Source: Orlajensenia stereocauli
GTDB taxonomy: Bacteria; Actinomycetota; Actinomycetes; Actinomycetales; Microbacteriaceae
Assembly (NCBI RefSeq): GCF_039548895.1
Contig: NZ_JBCLVG010000003.1
Length of the DNA: 64,000 nucleotides
Reading direction: 5' to 3' (one strand)
Shown: one piece after another, positions 39,714-49,116 of the stretch
How positions within the stretch are numbered: the stretch's first letter is position 1
How the letters are laid out: each line of letters starts with the position of its first letter
Translations under genes and position numbers: made by a program
The notes under the pieces: generated by a model
Databases searched by the model: none
What the model was told of the DNA's origin: nothing
The model's input: the letters and a program-made list of their open reading frames with translations, nothing else

Positions 39714-41564
39714 TCAGCGGGATGGCGGGGTTCCTCCACCGCCCATCCCGCCACCCATCTCGCTCGTCTGCTCTCCGGCCACCGCAGTGCCGGCCGCTGA
39801 GCCGTCGACGGTCACCGTGTACGTCTGCCCGTTCACGATGTCGGCCGAGGAGGAGACCACCGAGGCGAACTCCTTCGTGGCGGTGAAGCTCGCGACCACA
39901 GTGCCGTCGTCCGCCGTCACTGTCACGGCGCTGCCGGCGGCGTGGCTCGAGTCGAGGGTGGCCGAGATCGAGGCCTGGTCGGCGTCGGCATCCGGAGCCA
40001 CGATCATGCCGGCACTGCCGACGGCCAGCAGCGATCCGCCGCTGATGTCGAAGCCGCTGTCGACGTCGAGAGCGCCGTTTCCGCTGCCCGTCGGGCCGTT
40101 CACGACGACGGTGCCTCCGGTCATCGACGCGGAGCCGTTGGAGTCGAGGCCGTCGCCCTCGGAGTTCACAGTGAGGGTTCCGCCCGAGATCGTGAGGGTC
40201 ATGTCGCCCGTCGCAGCGGTGTCGGCCGAGTCCGTCGCGGCGGCGTCATCGGCCGCTGCGTCTGCGGCGTCCTCGGCTGCGGCATCCGCTGCCTGGTCGG
40301 GTCCGCCGCCCATGGGTGCGCCGCCGCCCATCTCGCTGCCGCCGCTGCCGTCGGAGACGTTCACGCCGTCGTCGCTCGCCGTCACCGAGGTGGTGCCGCC
40401 GGCGACCGAGATCTCGGAGCTCTCGAGCCCTTCGTAGGCCTGCGAGATGGTGAGGGTGCCGTCGGAGACGAGGAGCGCATCGTCGGCGTGCACGCCGTCG
40501 TCGCCCGTGGCGAGACTGACGACGCCGTCGGCGATGTGCACGGCATTGTCGGAGTGCACGGCGTCGTCGGCTGCATCGACGGAGACGTCTCCGCCGCCGA
40601 GCACGATGATGGCACCGGCCTTGATGCCCTTCGCCGAGGCGTCGTCGGCCACGGTCTGGTCGGCACCGCCACCTGACGTCACATCGAGCGAGCCGGCGGT
40701 GGTCACGACGTCGGTCGTGGCCGAGATGCCGTCGCCCGTCGCATCGACGGTGACGGCCCCGCCCTCGATGGCGATGTAGCCGCGTGCGGCATCCTCGTCG
40801 TTGTCGCTCTTCAGGCCGTCGCCGCCAGCGGTGACGCTGATCGTGCCGTCGAGGATCACGAGGTAGTCCTTGCCCCGGATGCCGTCGTCCTGTGCGTCCA
40901 CGGTGATGTCGCCGCCGGCGATCACGAGGCCGTCCTTCGACGATATGCCGTCATTGCTGCTGCCGGTCACGTCGAGCGCCCCGGTGCCGGTGATGGTGAG
41001 GTCGGCGGCGCTGGACAGGGCTGCGACGGGAGTGTCTGCGTCGGCGTCGGCATAGCTCGCGGCATCCGTCAGCGTGTTCGTCGAACCATCGGCGAGGATG
41101 ACGGCGGCCTCGTCGGCGGCCACGATGCTGATCGCCGAGCCCGTCGAACTGGTGATGTCGACACCGTCGAGCACGAGCTTCACCTGGCCGTCGCCGGTAC
41201 TGTTCACCACGACCTGGCCATCGCTGAGCGTTCCGGTGAGGTGGTAGGTGCCGGCCTCGGAGATGGTGACGGTGCCGCTCTCGTCGTCGAGGTCGATGGC
41301 GGTGGAGTCGGCCTCGCTCCACGCGGCGTCGTCGGCGCTGTCGTCTGCAGTCGTGTGGGTCTTCTGGTTGGCGGCGAGCACCTCGGCTGCAGTCTGCGTG
41401 ACGTCGACGGATGCCGTGGGCACGAGGTCGGCGGTGGTCTCGCTGCTGCTGCTCGAGCTGGTCTCGCTGCCGCTGCCGCTGTCGGTCGACGTGACGGCGC
41501 AGCCCGCGAGCACGAGGCCCCCGGCGAGGATGGGGACGAGGAGGTAGTACTTGGGGGATCGCAT
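39714..41564 (-). CDS. Lipoprotein with Cthe_2159-like beta-helix domain
   Basis: A 616-residue exported lipoprotein: the signal peptide ends in the lipobox LAGC with lipidated C22. A Ser/Thr linker follows, then a long right-handed beta-helix-like body made of short repeating turns rich in Asp, Gly and Ala (GDGLKSDNDEDA, GDGISATTDV, DDAVHSDNAVHIADGVVSLATGDDGVHADDALLVSDG). This matches the carbohydrate-binding Cthe_2159/DUF4353 family, whose members bind polygalacturonate-like polysaccharides and calcium. A low-complexity Ala/Asp stretch (about 425-460) interrupts it. It is the last gene of an operon with VTC-domain and DUF4956 genes, a pairing I know from other bacteria. The ligand here is unknown. 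Confidence 0.85.
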   Translation of the reverse strand: MRSPKYYLLVPILAGGLVLAGCAVTSTDSGSGSETSSSSSSETTADLVPTASVDVTQTAAEVLAANQKTHTTADDSADDAAWSEADSTAIDLDDESGTVTISEAGTYHLTGTLSDGQVVVNSTGDGQVKLVLDGVDITSSTGSAISIVAADEAAVILADGSTNTLTDAASYADADADTPVAALSSAADLTITGTGALDVTGSSNDGISSKDGLVIAGGDITVDAQDDGIRGKDYLVILDGTISVTAGGDGLKSDNDEDAARGYIAIEGGAVTVDATGDGISATTDVVTTAGSLDVTSGGGADQTVADDASAKGIKAGAIIVLGGGDVSVDAADDAVHSDNAVHIADGVVSLATGDDGVHADDALLVSDGTLTISQAYEGLESSEISVAGGTTSVTASDDGVNVSDGSGGSEMGGGAPMGGGPDQAADAAAEDAADAAADDAAATDSADTAATGDMTLTISGGTLTVNSEGDGLDSNGSASMTGGTVVVNGPTGSGNGALDVDSGFDISGGSLLAVGSAGMIVAPDADADQASISATLDSSHAAGSAVTVTADDGTVVASFTATKEFASVVSSSADIVNGQTYTVTVDGSAAGTAVAGEQTSEMGGGMGGGGTPPSR

Positions 41565-41579
41565 GATGGCTCCTGGAGC

Positions 41580-42494
41580 TCAGGCCGCGTCGGACGCGGA
41601 GGTGGGGATGGTCTGAATGGTCTGAAGAGTCGGGTTCTGGTCATGCGGGGCTGCCGCGGTGAAATGCCGGCGCAGCACACGCGTCCACTTGTTCGACGGC
41701 AGGTCGGGGCGGAGGGCGGCGAGCCCGGTGCCGAACTTCGACACGGTGGCCGGCCTGTGCCCGTGCCGCCAGAGTGCGCGGTCGAGGCTGCCGGTGGCGC
41801 GCCCCGACTTGGTCTCGACGATGACTGAAGCCGGTGTGCGCAGCCGACGCGGGAAGAGGCCGGCGCCCTCGTCGATCCACTCGAGGTCGACGTCGATGGT
41901 GGCGCGGCTTTCATCGCGACCGGCTCGTGCAGGAAGCAGCAGCGTGGTGCGGCGGTAGCGCGTGATGAGCGTCGGGGTGAGCGTCGCCCACTCGCCCTCG
42001 GCGACGCCGGACTCGCTGAGCACGCAGCTCGTGTAGGCGAGGCCCTCGGCGGTGAGCCTGTCGTGGTCGGCTGGATCGTATTCGAGGCGGTCCTTCACTG
42101 TGAGGCTGCGGCCACCGCGGGTCTTCACCTCGAGGAAGGTGGCGCCCGAGTCCAGGTAGGAGCGGGTGCGCACCTTGAACCGGCGGCGGCGTCCGCGCGC
42201 TGCGAGGTGGAAGGCCACGAGGCCAGGGGTGTCGAAGTACACCGATTCGTAGGCGGCTGACCGGATGCCGGAGGGTATGCCAATCGCGGTATGCGTCTCG
42301 TGCGGCTCAGCAGCGACGGCCTCGAGCTCCAACACACGGGTGTCGTCATCGAGGTCGGTGAGCACCTCGGCGAGGTCGGCGAGAGGCAGCATGTACTTGC
42401 GGTCGACGCGGGTCTGCAGCTCGGCGCGCTCGTTGAGCTCATCGAGGGTGACGGGCGGGAGGGCGGTGATGGTGGCGAGGGCCGTGCCGGTCAT
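41580..42494 (-). CDS. VTC-domain protein (polyphosphate polymerase-like)
   Basis: A 304-residue cytoplasmic protein of the CYTH-like triphosphate-tunnel superfamily. The VTC signatures are ELQTRVDRKYMLPLADLAEVL (tunnel Arg and Lys), YESVYFDTPGLVAFHLAARGRRRRFKVRTRSY, TFLEVKTRGG with the ExK motif, and VIVETKSG. In yeast the VTC domain makes polyphosphate from ATP; bacterial homologues are mostly untested. Basic and acidic tunnel residues look intact. ATG at 42494 overlaps the DUF4956 stop (ATGA), and the lipoprotein gene follows 15 bases downstream of the stop, so the three form an operon. Confidence 0.87.
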   Translation of the reverse strand: MTGTALATITALPPVTLDELNERAELQTRVDRKYMLPLADLAEVLTDLDDDTRVLELEAVAAEPHETHTAIGIPSGIRSAAYESVYFDTPGLVAFHLAARGRRRRFKVRTRSYLDSGATFLEVKTRGGRSLTVKDRLEYDPADHDRLTAEGLAYTSCVLSESGVAEGEWATLTPTLITRYRRTTLLLPARAGRDESRATIDVDLEWIDEGAGLFPRRLRTPASVIVETKSGRATGSLDRALWRHGHRPATVSKFGTGLAALRPDLPSNKWTRVLRRHFTAAAPHDQNPTLQTIQTIPTSASDAA

Positions 42495-43111
42495 CGGGTC
42501 ACCACCAGCTCGTCGCGACGGGCTCCGGTCGAGCCTGCGGCATCCGTCGTCGTCGCCGTCGCCGTCGCCGACGCACGCAGCTGGTAGCGCACGTTGACGG
42601 ACGTGGTGTCGTTCACCAGATCGAGCTCCTCGACCTTCACGCCGTGCACCTTCGCGTCGAGCAGCTGCTCGAGGTGGGCGATGAGCGCCGGCTCCGAGGC
42701 GATGGCCCGGTCGAGCACGACGAGCTCCTGGCGGTAACGGGCGAACAGCCGGGGGTGGTCGCCGATGAAGAGCACGACCATGACGAGGCCCATGAGGGCG
42801 AAGGTGAGCCAGTCGAAGTTGATGCTGAGGCCGGCGATGAGGCCGAGCGCGAGGGAGGCGAAGTAGTAGGCGACCTCGTGCTGCTCGATCTCGCGCGAGC
42901 GCAACCTGATGATCGACAGCACGCCGAACAGGCCGAGGCCGAGGCCGGCGCCGATGGCCGTCGAGCCGAGGATCATCGAGACGGCGAGCACGCCCACGTT
43001 CACACCGAGGAACGCGACGACGAGGTCGCGGCGACGGTGGCGGGGGAAGTAGATGCCGAAGGTCAGGACGCCGATGGCGATCAGGTCGATGGCGATGGTG
43101 ATGGCTTGCAT
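42491..43111 (-). CDS. DUF4956 membrane protein
   Basis: A 206-residue protein with about four to five membrane helices in the first 120 residues (ITIAIDLIAIGVLTFGIYF, LVVAFLGVNVGVLAVSMIL, GAGLGLGLFGVLSIIRLRSREIEQHEVAYYFASLALGLIAGL, WLTFALMGLVMVVLFIG). A soluble C-terminal domain follows (ELVVLDRAI... to VRYQL), then a Thr/Ala tail. The LFGVLSIIRLRS.EI...EVAYYF.SLALGL motif is the DUF4956 hallmark, somewhat like MgtC channels. It commonly neighbours VTC-domain genes. It is the first gene of its operon; ATG at 43111. A supportive or transport role in polymer synthesis is inferred from this partnership. Confidence 0.85.
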   Translation of the reverse strand: MQAITIAIDLIAIGVLTFGIYFPRHRRRDLVVAFLGVNVGVLAVSMILGSTAIGAGLGLGLFGVLSIIRLRSREIEQHEVAYYFASLALGLIAGLSINFDWLTFALMGLVMVVLFIGDHPRLFARYRQELVVLDRAIASEPALIAHLEQLLDAKVHGVKVEELDLVNDTTSVNVRYQLRASATATATTTDAAGSTGARRDELVVTR

Positions 43112-43220
43112 GCGGATGCTCCAGGGGGTCTCGGTGTTGTCCGAGTTCCATCAAGCCCGATGCGCCTATGGCGACCCTTGCCGCCGCGGACGGAGCCCCT
43201 GTGCGTTCGCTATGCGGTCT

Positions 43221-46200
43221 CTATGAGCGCTGGTCCTCCACCAGCCTGATGAACGCGCTCAGTTCGGTGACTCCCTGCGGCGTCAGCGGCAGGTACTCGG
43301 TGAGCTCGGGCGAGTAGACCAGGTAGGCCGCCCACTGCGCCCGCGAGACGGCCACGTTGAGGCGGTTCTTCATGAAGAGAAACTCCATGCCGCGAGGAAC
43401 GTCGGCCGCAGACGATGCGGCGAGCGACACCACCGCGATGACGGCCTCCTGGCCCTGGAACTTGTCGACGGTGCCGACCCGCACCTGGGGCAGCTCGGCC
43501 CGATCGAGCACCTCCCGCACCAGGGCGAGCTGGGCGTTGTACGGCGTCACCACGATGAAGTCGGCCTGCTCGAGCGGTCGCGCCGCAGCGTGCCGGCTCG
43601 ATCGCCACGGCGTTCCGAGCAGTGATTGCACCAGCTGCACGACGACGGCCGCCTCCTCGGGCGATTCAGTCGCGTTGCCCGAGTGCACGACGGGAACAGT
43701 GTGGAGCCCGGGTTCGGTCTCGAGGAGCAGGCGGTCGGCGGCATCGAGGTGCGAACGCAGCTCGCCCTCGTAGGAGAGCCTCGACACGGGCTCCGCGACC
43801 GCCGGATGCATCCGTCTGCTCTCGGCGAGGAAGTAGCCGAACTCCTTCGGCAGTACGTCGTGGCCCGCGGCCACCCAGCCGAGGGCGGAGCTGTCGATGG
43901 GCTCGGGGTGGGTGCCCTGGCTCACCTGCGGAAGCTGCTGGGGATCGCCGAGGAGCAGCAGGTTGCGGGCGCTGACGCTCGTGGCGAGCGTCGACGCGAG
44001 CGAGAACTGGCCGGCCTCGTCGACCACGAGCAGGTCGAGGCCGCGCCGCGGGAAGCGTGCGGGGTTGGCGAAGTCCCACGCCGTGCCGCCGACGACGAAG
44101 CCCGTCTTACCGTGTGCCTGCGCGAAGAGCAGGGCGGCATTCTTGTCGGCGAACAGGGTGTAGTCGTGGGCGGTCTCATCCCCCGACTTGGGTGCCTTGC
44201 CCACGAGGGCTGGGTCGAGTCCGGCGTCGGCGAGCCGATCGAGCAGGTTCTCGACGACGGAGTGCGACTGGGCGACGACGCCGATCTTCCAGTGGTGGTC
44301 GTTCACCAGCCGGGCGATGACATGCGAGGCGAGGTACGTCTTGCCGGTGCCGGGTGGTCCCTGCACGGCGAGATAGGAGGAGTCGAGGTCGACCAGGCTG
44401 GCGACGACGGCGTCTTCGTAGGCGCCAGTGGTCACGGGCACGAGCTCGCCGCGCCTCGACCTCGGCGGGGTGCGCCGGAGGATGTCGGTCAGGGGATCGC
44501 GCGGCCAGGTCGGATGCTCCCGCACGAGGGCTGCGCCCCACTCGCTGATCGCGTTCTCCAGCGCTGTCGTGCGCAGCGGCCAGCCGGGCGCGACTGCCAT
44601 GGGCGCCTGACGGTGCCGCGCGGCACCGACGGGCAGAGCCTCCTCGACCACCAGCCCGTCGTCGAGCACATCGAGCACCGTCACGTCGCGCCTGATGCGC
44701 TGACCGGGGTCGGCATCGTCGTCGACCACGGCCCCGTCGGGCTCGTACAGGGCGAAGAGCCCGGCGCCGGGCGAGATCCTGGAGCCCGGGCCGAAGCGCC
44801 CGTGCAGCCGCAGCGTGCGCCGCTCCTTCTGGCTCCGGCCTTCCGGAAGATGCCAGTCGATCTCGACGCGCGACCTCGCAGCGTCGACGACGAGCACGTC
44901 GCGCGTGTCCTCCCACTCGCGCACGGGCTGGTCGAGGCGGAAGAAGTGCGCCCACCAGAAACTCTTGCGCTCGCGCGGGTAGTAGTCGATGGCGGCGGAT
45001 GCCAGGGCCAGCGCGGTCTGGTCTGGCGTGCGGTGGTCGATGGAGGCGTCGCCGGAGCCTGCCAGGTGCGACAGGGCGATGGCGAGCTCGGACTGCACGT
45101 ACTGCTCGCCCTCCCGAGGCGAGCGGGGAGCCGGTCGGATGCCCACCTCGGCGGCGCGTTCGAGGAGCCACTCGCTCAGGCGCAGGGTGGACAGCACGTC
45201 GTAGCGGTTGTAGCGGGCGATGTCGTCGAGGATGGCCTGCGACTCGGCGACCTCTCCAGCCGCTGCGAGATCCATCGCCCGCTGGTACTCCACGATCGAG
45301 TCGGCGGCGTTCGTCACGCCCTCGCGCTCCTCGTCGCCCATGTAGAGCGGCTCGAGCTTCTTGATGGAGTACGAGCGGCTGCCGACGAGCATGCCGCGGC
45401 GCACGATCGGGTAGAGGTCGATGAGCACCCCGTCGCTGAGCAGCTGGTCGACGCGGGCCTCGCAGGTGCCGTGGCGGGCGGCGATGGAGAGCAGGTGGGT
45501 GCGCTCGTAGCTGGCGTAGTGATAGATGTGCAGGCCCGGGTGGGCCGCCCGGCGCCCGTCGACGAAGTCGAGGAAGCGCTCGAGCGCGACCTTCTCCTCG
45601 GCGAAGCTGTGCGCCCAGAACGTCGTGAACTCGTCACCCCGGTCGAGCACGCCGAACAGGTAGTCGATGCCCCAGCTGATGCCGGCGCCCTCGGTGTAGA
45701 GCGGATCGCCCTCGAAATCGAAGAACAGGTCGCCGGGATCCGGTTCGGGCACGGCGGCCAGGGCTTGCGCGTCGCGCACGGCGACGGGCGGCGCAAGGTG
45801 CACCTGCTCGGGGTCTGCGCCCGCCGCGATCGCGTCGACGCGAGCGGCATCCGTCGCCCGATCGGCCTCGACCTGCAGGGCCGCCTGCACGCTGAACGAC
45901 TCGAGGGTGCTGCGCGCCATGCCCTCGACCGGCGACTCCCCGTCGGGGCGCAGGTCGATGGCCGCCAGCTCGTCGATGGTGGTGATGCCCGCGGAGCGCA
46001 GGGCGTCGCGCTGCGAGATGCGCATGCCGGCGACGAGAAGCACGTCGCGGCTCGCGTCGACCTCGGCCGCGCACGTCGCGCAGCGGCCGCAGACCGTGTA
46101 GCGCGGGTCGCCCCACGCGACCGGTGCGTCGGCATCCACGCGTTCGTCGACGATCTGCAGCAGCCTGGCCCGACGCTTGCGGTAGACGGGCAGGATGTCG

Positions 46201-46745
46201 TCGACCCGGTGCACGCTCACGCTGCCATCGCCGAGAAGCAGCTCGACGGTGTCGGCGCGGGGCACCCTGAGCGCGTCGAGCTGGTCGGCGTAGGCGGCCA
46301 GCTGCAGCAGTGCCGTCACCCGCGCGCGACGGGCGAGCTTGGTGTCCTGCACCAGGTAGACGCCGCCGGGTCGGCGCACGATGAAGTCGGCGAAGCCGAG
46401 GAACGCGCCGTCGAAGAAGGTGGCCTGGAAGACCACATCGGCTCCGGATGCGAAGGCCGAGCCCGTGGCATCCGTCGCGTACTGCAGGGTCTCGGTCGTG
46501 AGCTCCGGTGGACGCGCCACCTCGACCACTCCGTCGCCGAAGCGCTCGCGGTAGTCGGCGAGCACCCGGTTCTCGTGCTTGTCGCCGAGCACTGCCGTAC
46601 GGGCGAGCATGGCGTCTTCCGCATCGGGAACGGCGTCGATCCTGCCGAGCTTGGCGTCGAGCTTGCGGAGGAAGGCGAACTCGCACTTCGACGCACTGGT
46701 GAGGTCGCTCGCACTCGTCACCACAGTGCCGTCGAGCAGGAACAT
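43221..46745 (-). CDS. TM0106-type RecB-like nuclease fused to SF1 helicase
   Basis: A 1174-residue two-part enzyme. The N-terminal half has a RecB-like nuclease (SKCEFAFLRKLDAKLGR, then HENRVLADYRERFG; DVVFQATFFDGAFLGFADFIVRR; YLVQDTKLARRARV, the D-x-K active site). It then has a CGRCATC cysteine cluster and an RNase H-like region starting LFFDFEGDPL (about 365). The C-terminal half is a Dna2/UPF1-type superfamily 1 helicase: Walker A GPPGTGKT (796-803), Walker B VVDEAGQF (D909, E910), GDPQQLPQV, and VGTVDKFQGQEA with the late motif NRLNVAVSRAQ. ATG at 46745 has GGAGGTG immediately upstream. It stands alone, so a DNA repair or defence role remains open. Confidence 0.9.
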   Translation of the reverse strand: MFLLDGTVVTSASDLTSASKCEFAFLRKLDAKLGRIDAVPDAEDAMLARTAVLGDKHENRVLADYRERFGDGVVEVARPPELTTETLQYATDATGSAFASGADVVFQATFFDGAFLGFADFIVRRPGGVYLVQDTKLARRARVTALLQLAAYADQLDALRVPRADTVELLLGDGSVSVHRVDDILPVYRKRRARLLQIVDERVDADAPVAWGDPRYTVCGRCATCAAEVDASRDVLLVAGMRISQRDALRSAGITTIDELAAIDLRPDGESPVEGMARSTLESFSVQAALQVEADRATDAARVDAIAAGADPEQVHLAPPVAVRDAQALAAVPEPDPGDLFFDFEGDPLYTEGAGISWGIDYLFGVLDRGDEFTTFWAHSFAEEKVALERFLDFVDGRRAAHPGLHIYHYASYERTHLLSIAARHGTCEARVDQLLSDGVLIDLYPIVRRGMLVGSRSYSIKKLEPLYMGDEEREGVTNAADSIVEYQRAMDLAAAGEVAESQAILDDIARYNRYDVLSTLRLSEWLLERAAEVGIRPAPRSPREGEQYVQSELAIALSHLAGSGDASIDHRTPDQTALALASAAIDYYPRERKSFWWAHFFRLDQPVREWEDTRDVLVVDAARSRVEIDWHLPEGRSQKERRTLRLHGRFGPGSRISPGAGLFALYEPDGAVVDDDADPGQRIRRDVTVLDVLDDGLVVEEALPVGAARHRQAPMAVAPGWPLRTTALENAISEWGAALVREHPTWPRDPLTDILRRTPPRSRRGELVPVTTGAYEDAVVASLVDLDSSYLAVQGPPGTGKTYLASHVIARLVNDHHWKIGVVAQSHSVVENLLDRLADAGLDPALVGKAPKSGDETAHDYTLFADKNAALLFAQAHGKTGFVVGGTAWDFANPARFPRRGLDLLVVDEAGQFSLASTLATSVSARNLLLLGDPQQLPQVSQGTHPEPIDSSALGWVAAGHDVLPKEFGYFLAESRRMHPAVAEPVSRLSYEGELRSHLDAADRLLLETEPGLHTVPVVHSGNATESPEEAAVVVQLVQSLLGTPWRSSRHAAARPLEQADFIVVTPYNAQLALVREVLDRAELPQVRVGTVDKFQGQEAVIAVVSLAASSAADVPRGMEFLFMKNRLNVAVSRAQWAAYLVYSPELTEYLPLTPQGVTELSAFIRLVEDQRS

Positions 46746-46917
46746 GCCACCTCCGCCGCAGTCGTCGCGTCCGTCGCGCCGCCTGCCTGCACGATAGCGC
46801 GACCCGACGACAGGACGGGGGCGTCGCATCGTTCAGCCGGACGCTGCCGTCGTGTCACGGGCCGCCGGTATTCTCGAGAGTGGTGCGTCGACGATCGACG
46901 CCCGGAGCGGGAGTGCG

Positions 46918-47526
46918 ATGTGGTTCAGTCGGTGGCGCAGGAGGAAGCCGCCGCCGTTCGACTTCTCCACACTGCCGTGGGCTGAGCCTCCTGAGGAGGC
47001 CGACGCCCGCGAGGAGGGCGTGATGCTCGCCGAGTACTCCAGCCGCATGGTGCTGAAGAACCGCATCCTGGTGAGCGTGCTGGGCGAGAGCATCGACTTC
47101 GACGTCGACTCCTTCCTGCCCGATGCCCGCGATGCGCTCGCCGGGCTGGCCGCCGAGATGCGCGGGGCAGCCGAGAGGGTGGCCCAGGAGAGCGCGGCCG
47201 CGGCGACGCTGCACGGCAATCCGCAGGACATGCACGACTACAGGTCGAAGGACCTCGTGAATCTGGGGCTGCGCGAGCGGGTGAACCTCGCCGTGGCGGC
47301 GGAGCTCGAGAAGCGCGCGGCCGACGACGAGTACCTGCGCACCTTCATCACGGCGGCGCGCGACGACGCCTGGGACGACGTGGCCGGCGCCATCGGGATG
47401 CGTCTCGACCTGGAGCGCCCGCAGAGCGCCGTCGACGCCAACTACAAGCGCACCCGCAAGGAGCGCATGCGCATGGTGCGCAACGTCGACCTGGCGCGGC
47501 TCGAGATCGAGAAGCTCGACTACTGA
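46918..47526 (+). CDS. Conserved hypothetical cytoplasmic protein
   Basis: I do not recognise this 202-residue protein. It is hydrophilic, mostly helical and rich in Arg, Glu, Asp and Ala, with no signal, membrane helix or metal motif. The N-terminus (MWFSRWRRRKPPPFDF) is basic with three Trp-type aromatics, followed by acidic helices (EEADAREEGVMLAEYSSRM). A possible coiled stretch runs around DALAGLAAEMRGAAERVAQES, and the basic C-terminus is KRTRKERMRMVRNVDLARLEIEKL. ATG at 46918 is chosen because of GGGAG upstream. The gene is divergent from the nuclease-helicase (173-base gap) and convergent with the MFS gene. It is probably a real gene on codon usage. Confidence 0.7.
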   Translation: MWFSRWRRRKPPPFDFSTLPWAEPPEEADAREEGVMLAEYSSRMVLKNRILVSVLGESIDFDVDSFLPDARDALAGLAAEMRGAAERVAQESAAAATLHGNPQDMHDYRSKDLVNLGLRERVNLAVAAELEKRAADDEYLRTFITAARDDAWDDVAGAIGMRLDLERPQSAVDANYKRTRKERMRMVRNVDLARLEIEKLDY

Positions 47527-47546
47527 CCGTCCGCTTGACGGCCGGG

Positions 47547-47587
47547 GCCGCTTCGACCGCGACTCCGTCCGGGCCTCAGCGGGCGGA
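47547..47587 (-). repeat. Dispersed palindromic repeat, copy C
   Basis: CCGCTTCGACCGCGACTCCG through GGGCCTCAGCGGGCGG is a reverse-oriented family member, lying between two convergent genes and ending 3 bases before the MFS stop. Confidence 0.6.
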
Positions 47588-47590
47588 GGG

Positions 47591-49048
47591 TCAGCGCACG
47601 ACGGGCTCCGTCGCCACCTCGGCCGCAGCGGCATCCGAGAAGGCCAACTTCGGCACGAAGACCAGCAGCACGGCGGCCACCACGGCAGTCAGGCCGCAGA
47701 CCAGCCACACGGTGATGTAGCCGCTCAGCGATCCGGCCGTGCCCTCGGTCGCGGCTCCTCCGACGTGGCTGAGCAGGGCGATTCCGAAGACGCAGGATGC
47801 GATGGCCCCGCCGACGGTCTTGACCGAGTTGGTGAGACCCGTGGCCACACCGGTCTGGCTCCGTGGAGCCGCAGCGGCTGCCGCGGCCGGCAGCGCTGCG
47901 ACGAGGGCGCCCGATCCGATGCCGGCGATGATCATGTTCGACAGCACGTTCACGTAGCCGTCGTGGAACGGCAGGAACAGGAGGTAGCCGATCGCCACCA
48001 GGGAGCTGGCTCCGATCAGCGCTATGCGGGGCGTGACGAATCGGGTGGCGACGGGGAACAGCATGGCCCCGACGATCATCGACAGCACGTACGCCCCGAT
48101 GAGGATGGAGGTCTGGCCGCTGGTGGCCGAGAGACCGTAGCCGTAGGTCGCGGCGTCAGTTCTGGCGAAGGTGGAGAGGGGAGCCTGCGCTCCGAGCACG
48201 CTCACGCCGAACAGGCCGGCGGTGAGGAAGATCGGGCCGAGCGCCGGCGAGCGGAACAGGCGCACGTCGATGAGCGGATCCTTCTGGCGCAGCTCGTAGC
48301 GGGCGAACGGGATGACGAGCAGCACGCCGAGCAGCACGACCGCCCAGGAGAGCAGGTCGCCGGGGCCGGCGAGACGCAGCAGGCTGAGGCCGCCGGTGAG
48401 GGCGAGCAGGGCGAGCGAGATGAGGATGAGACCGCCGGTGTCGAACTTTCCGCCCGTGAGGTCCGGCGACTCCTTCACTCCGAAGAGCACGACGAAGAAG
48501 CAGATGGCCACGGCGATGCCAGGGATGAGCAGGGTGGTCTGCAGCGGGAGGACGTCGGCCAGGGCGCCGGCCGTGAGGGCACCGGCGATGGCGCCGAGCT
48601 CGAGTGCCGCCACCAGCAGGCCGGCCGCACGGCGGGTGATGGCGGCGGGGGAGCCGAGCGAGCGACTGCGCGACCAGACCAGCGCGATCTCGAGCGGCAG
48701 CCAGACCACGTAGAAGCCCTGCAGCGCCCAGGCCACGAGGAACACCCAGAACACGTCGGTGAACGGCAGGGCGAGCGAGGCGACGGCCGTGACAGCTGTC
48801 GAGATGAGCAGCATCCGCCGGTGTCCGACCATGTCGCCGAGTTTGGCCATGGCCGGCACGACCAGGGCCGAGAGCATGAGCTGCGTGCCCTCGAGCCAGT
48901 TGACGTCGGCGTCGTGGATGCCGAGGTTGCGCGCGATCTCGGTGAGCAGGGGCGTGTAGTACCCCTGCAGTATGCCGCTCGTGAACTCCACGAAGGCGAG
49001 GAAGCCGACGACGCCGGCCACCGATCCGAGTTTCACTGCGCGCGACAT
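47591..49048 (-). CDS. MFS transporter, 14-helix drug-efflux type
   Basis: A 485-residue major facilitator protein with roughly fourteen hydrophobic helices. The N-terminal half contains QGYYTPLLTEIARNLGIHDADVNWLEGTQLMLSALVVPAMAKLGDMVGHRRMLL, where GD..GHRR is the MFS motif A between helices 2 and 3. A middle loop KESPDLTGGKFDTGGL precedes the two extra helices typical of DHA2 (EmrB/QacA) exporters, and RYELRQKDPLIDVRLFRSPAL is the usual mid-protein linker. ATG at 49048 has AAAGGAG. It is the probable exporter of a drug or metabolite; the substrate is unknown. No regulator gene is adjacent. Confidence 0.88.
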   Translation of the reverse strand: MSRAVKLGSVAGVVGFLAFVEFTSGILQGYYTPLLTEIARNLGIHDADVNWLEGTQLMLSALVVPAMAKLGDMVGHRRMLLISTAVTAVASLALPFTDVFWVFLVAWALQGFYVVWLPLEIALVWSRSRSLGSPAAITRRAAGLLVAALELGAIAGALTAGALADVLPLQTTLLIPGIAVAICFFVVLFGVKESPDLTGGKFDTGGLILISLALLALTGGLSLLRLAGPGDLLSWAVVLLGVLLVIPFARYELRQKDPLIDVRLFRSPALGPIFLTAGLFGVSVLGAQAPLSTFARTDAATYGYGLSATSGQTSILIGAYVLSMIVGAMLFPVATRFVTPRIALIGASSLVAIGYLLFLPFHDGYVNVLSNMIIAGIGSGALVAALPAAAAAAAPRSQTGVATGLTNSVKTVGGAIASCVFGIALLSHVGGAATEGTAGSLSGYITVWLVCGLTAVVAAVLLVFVPKLAFSDAAAAEVATEPVVR

Positions 49049-49116
49049 CGCGGCTCCTTTGGCAAGAGGACGGCCCGTCGATCCGGGCCGAGTCACACTC
49101 TAGGCAGACGAATGTT

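Noticed and set aside
43626..46985. A 1119-codon plus-strand frame
   Set aside because: It is antisense to the nuclease-helicase, which has intact catalytic motifs and a strong ribosome site.
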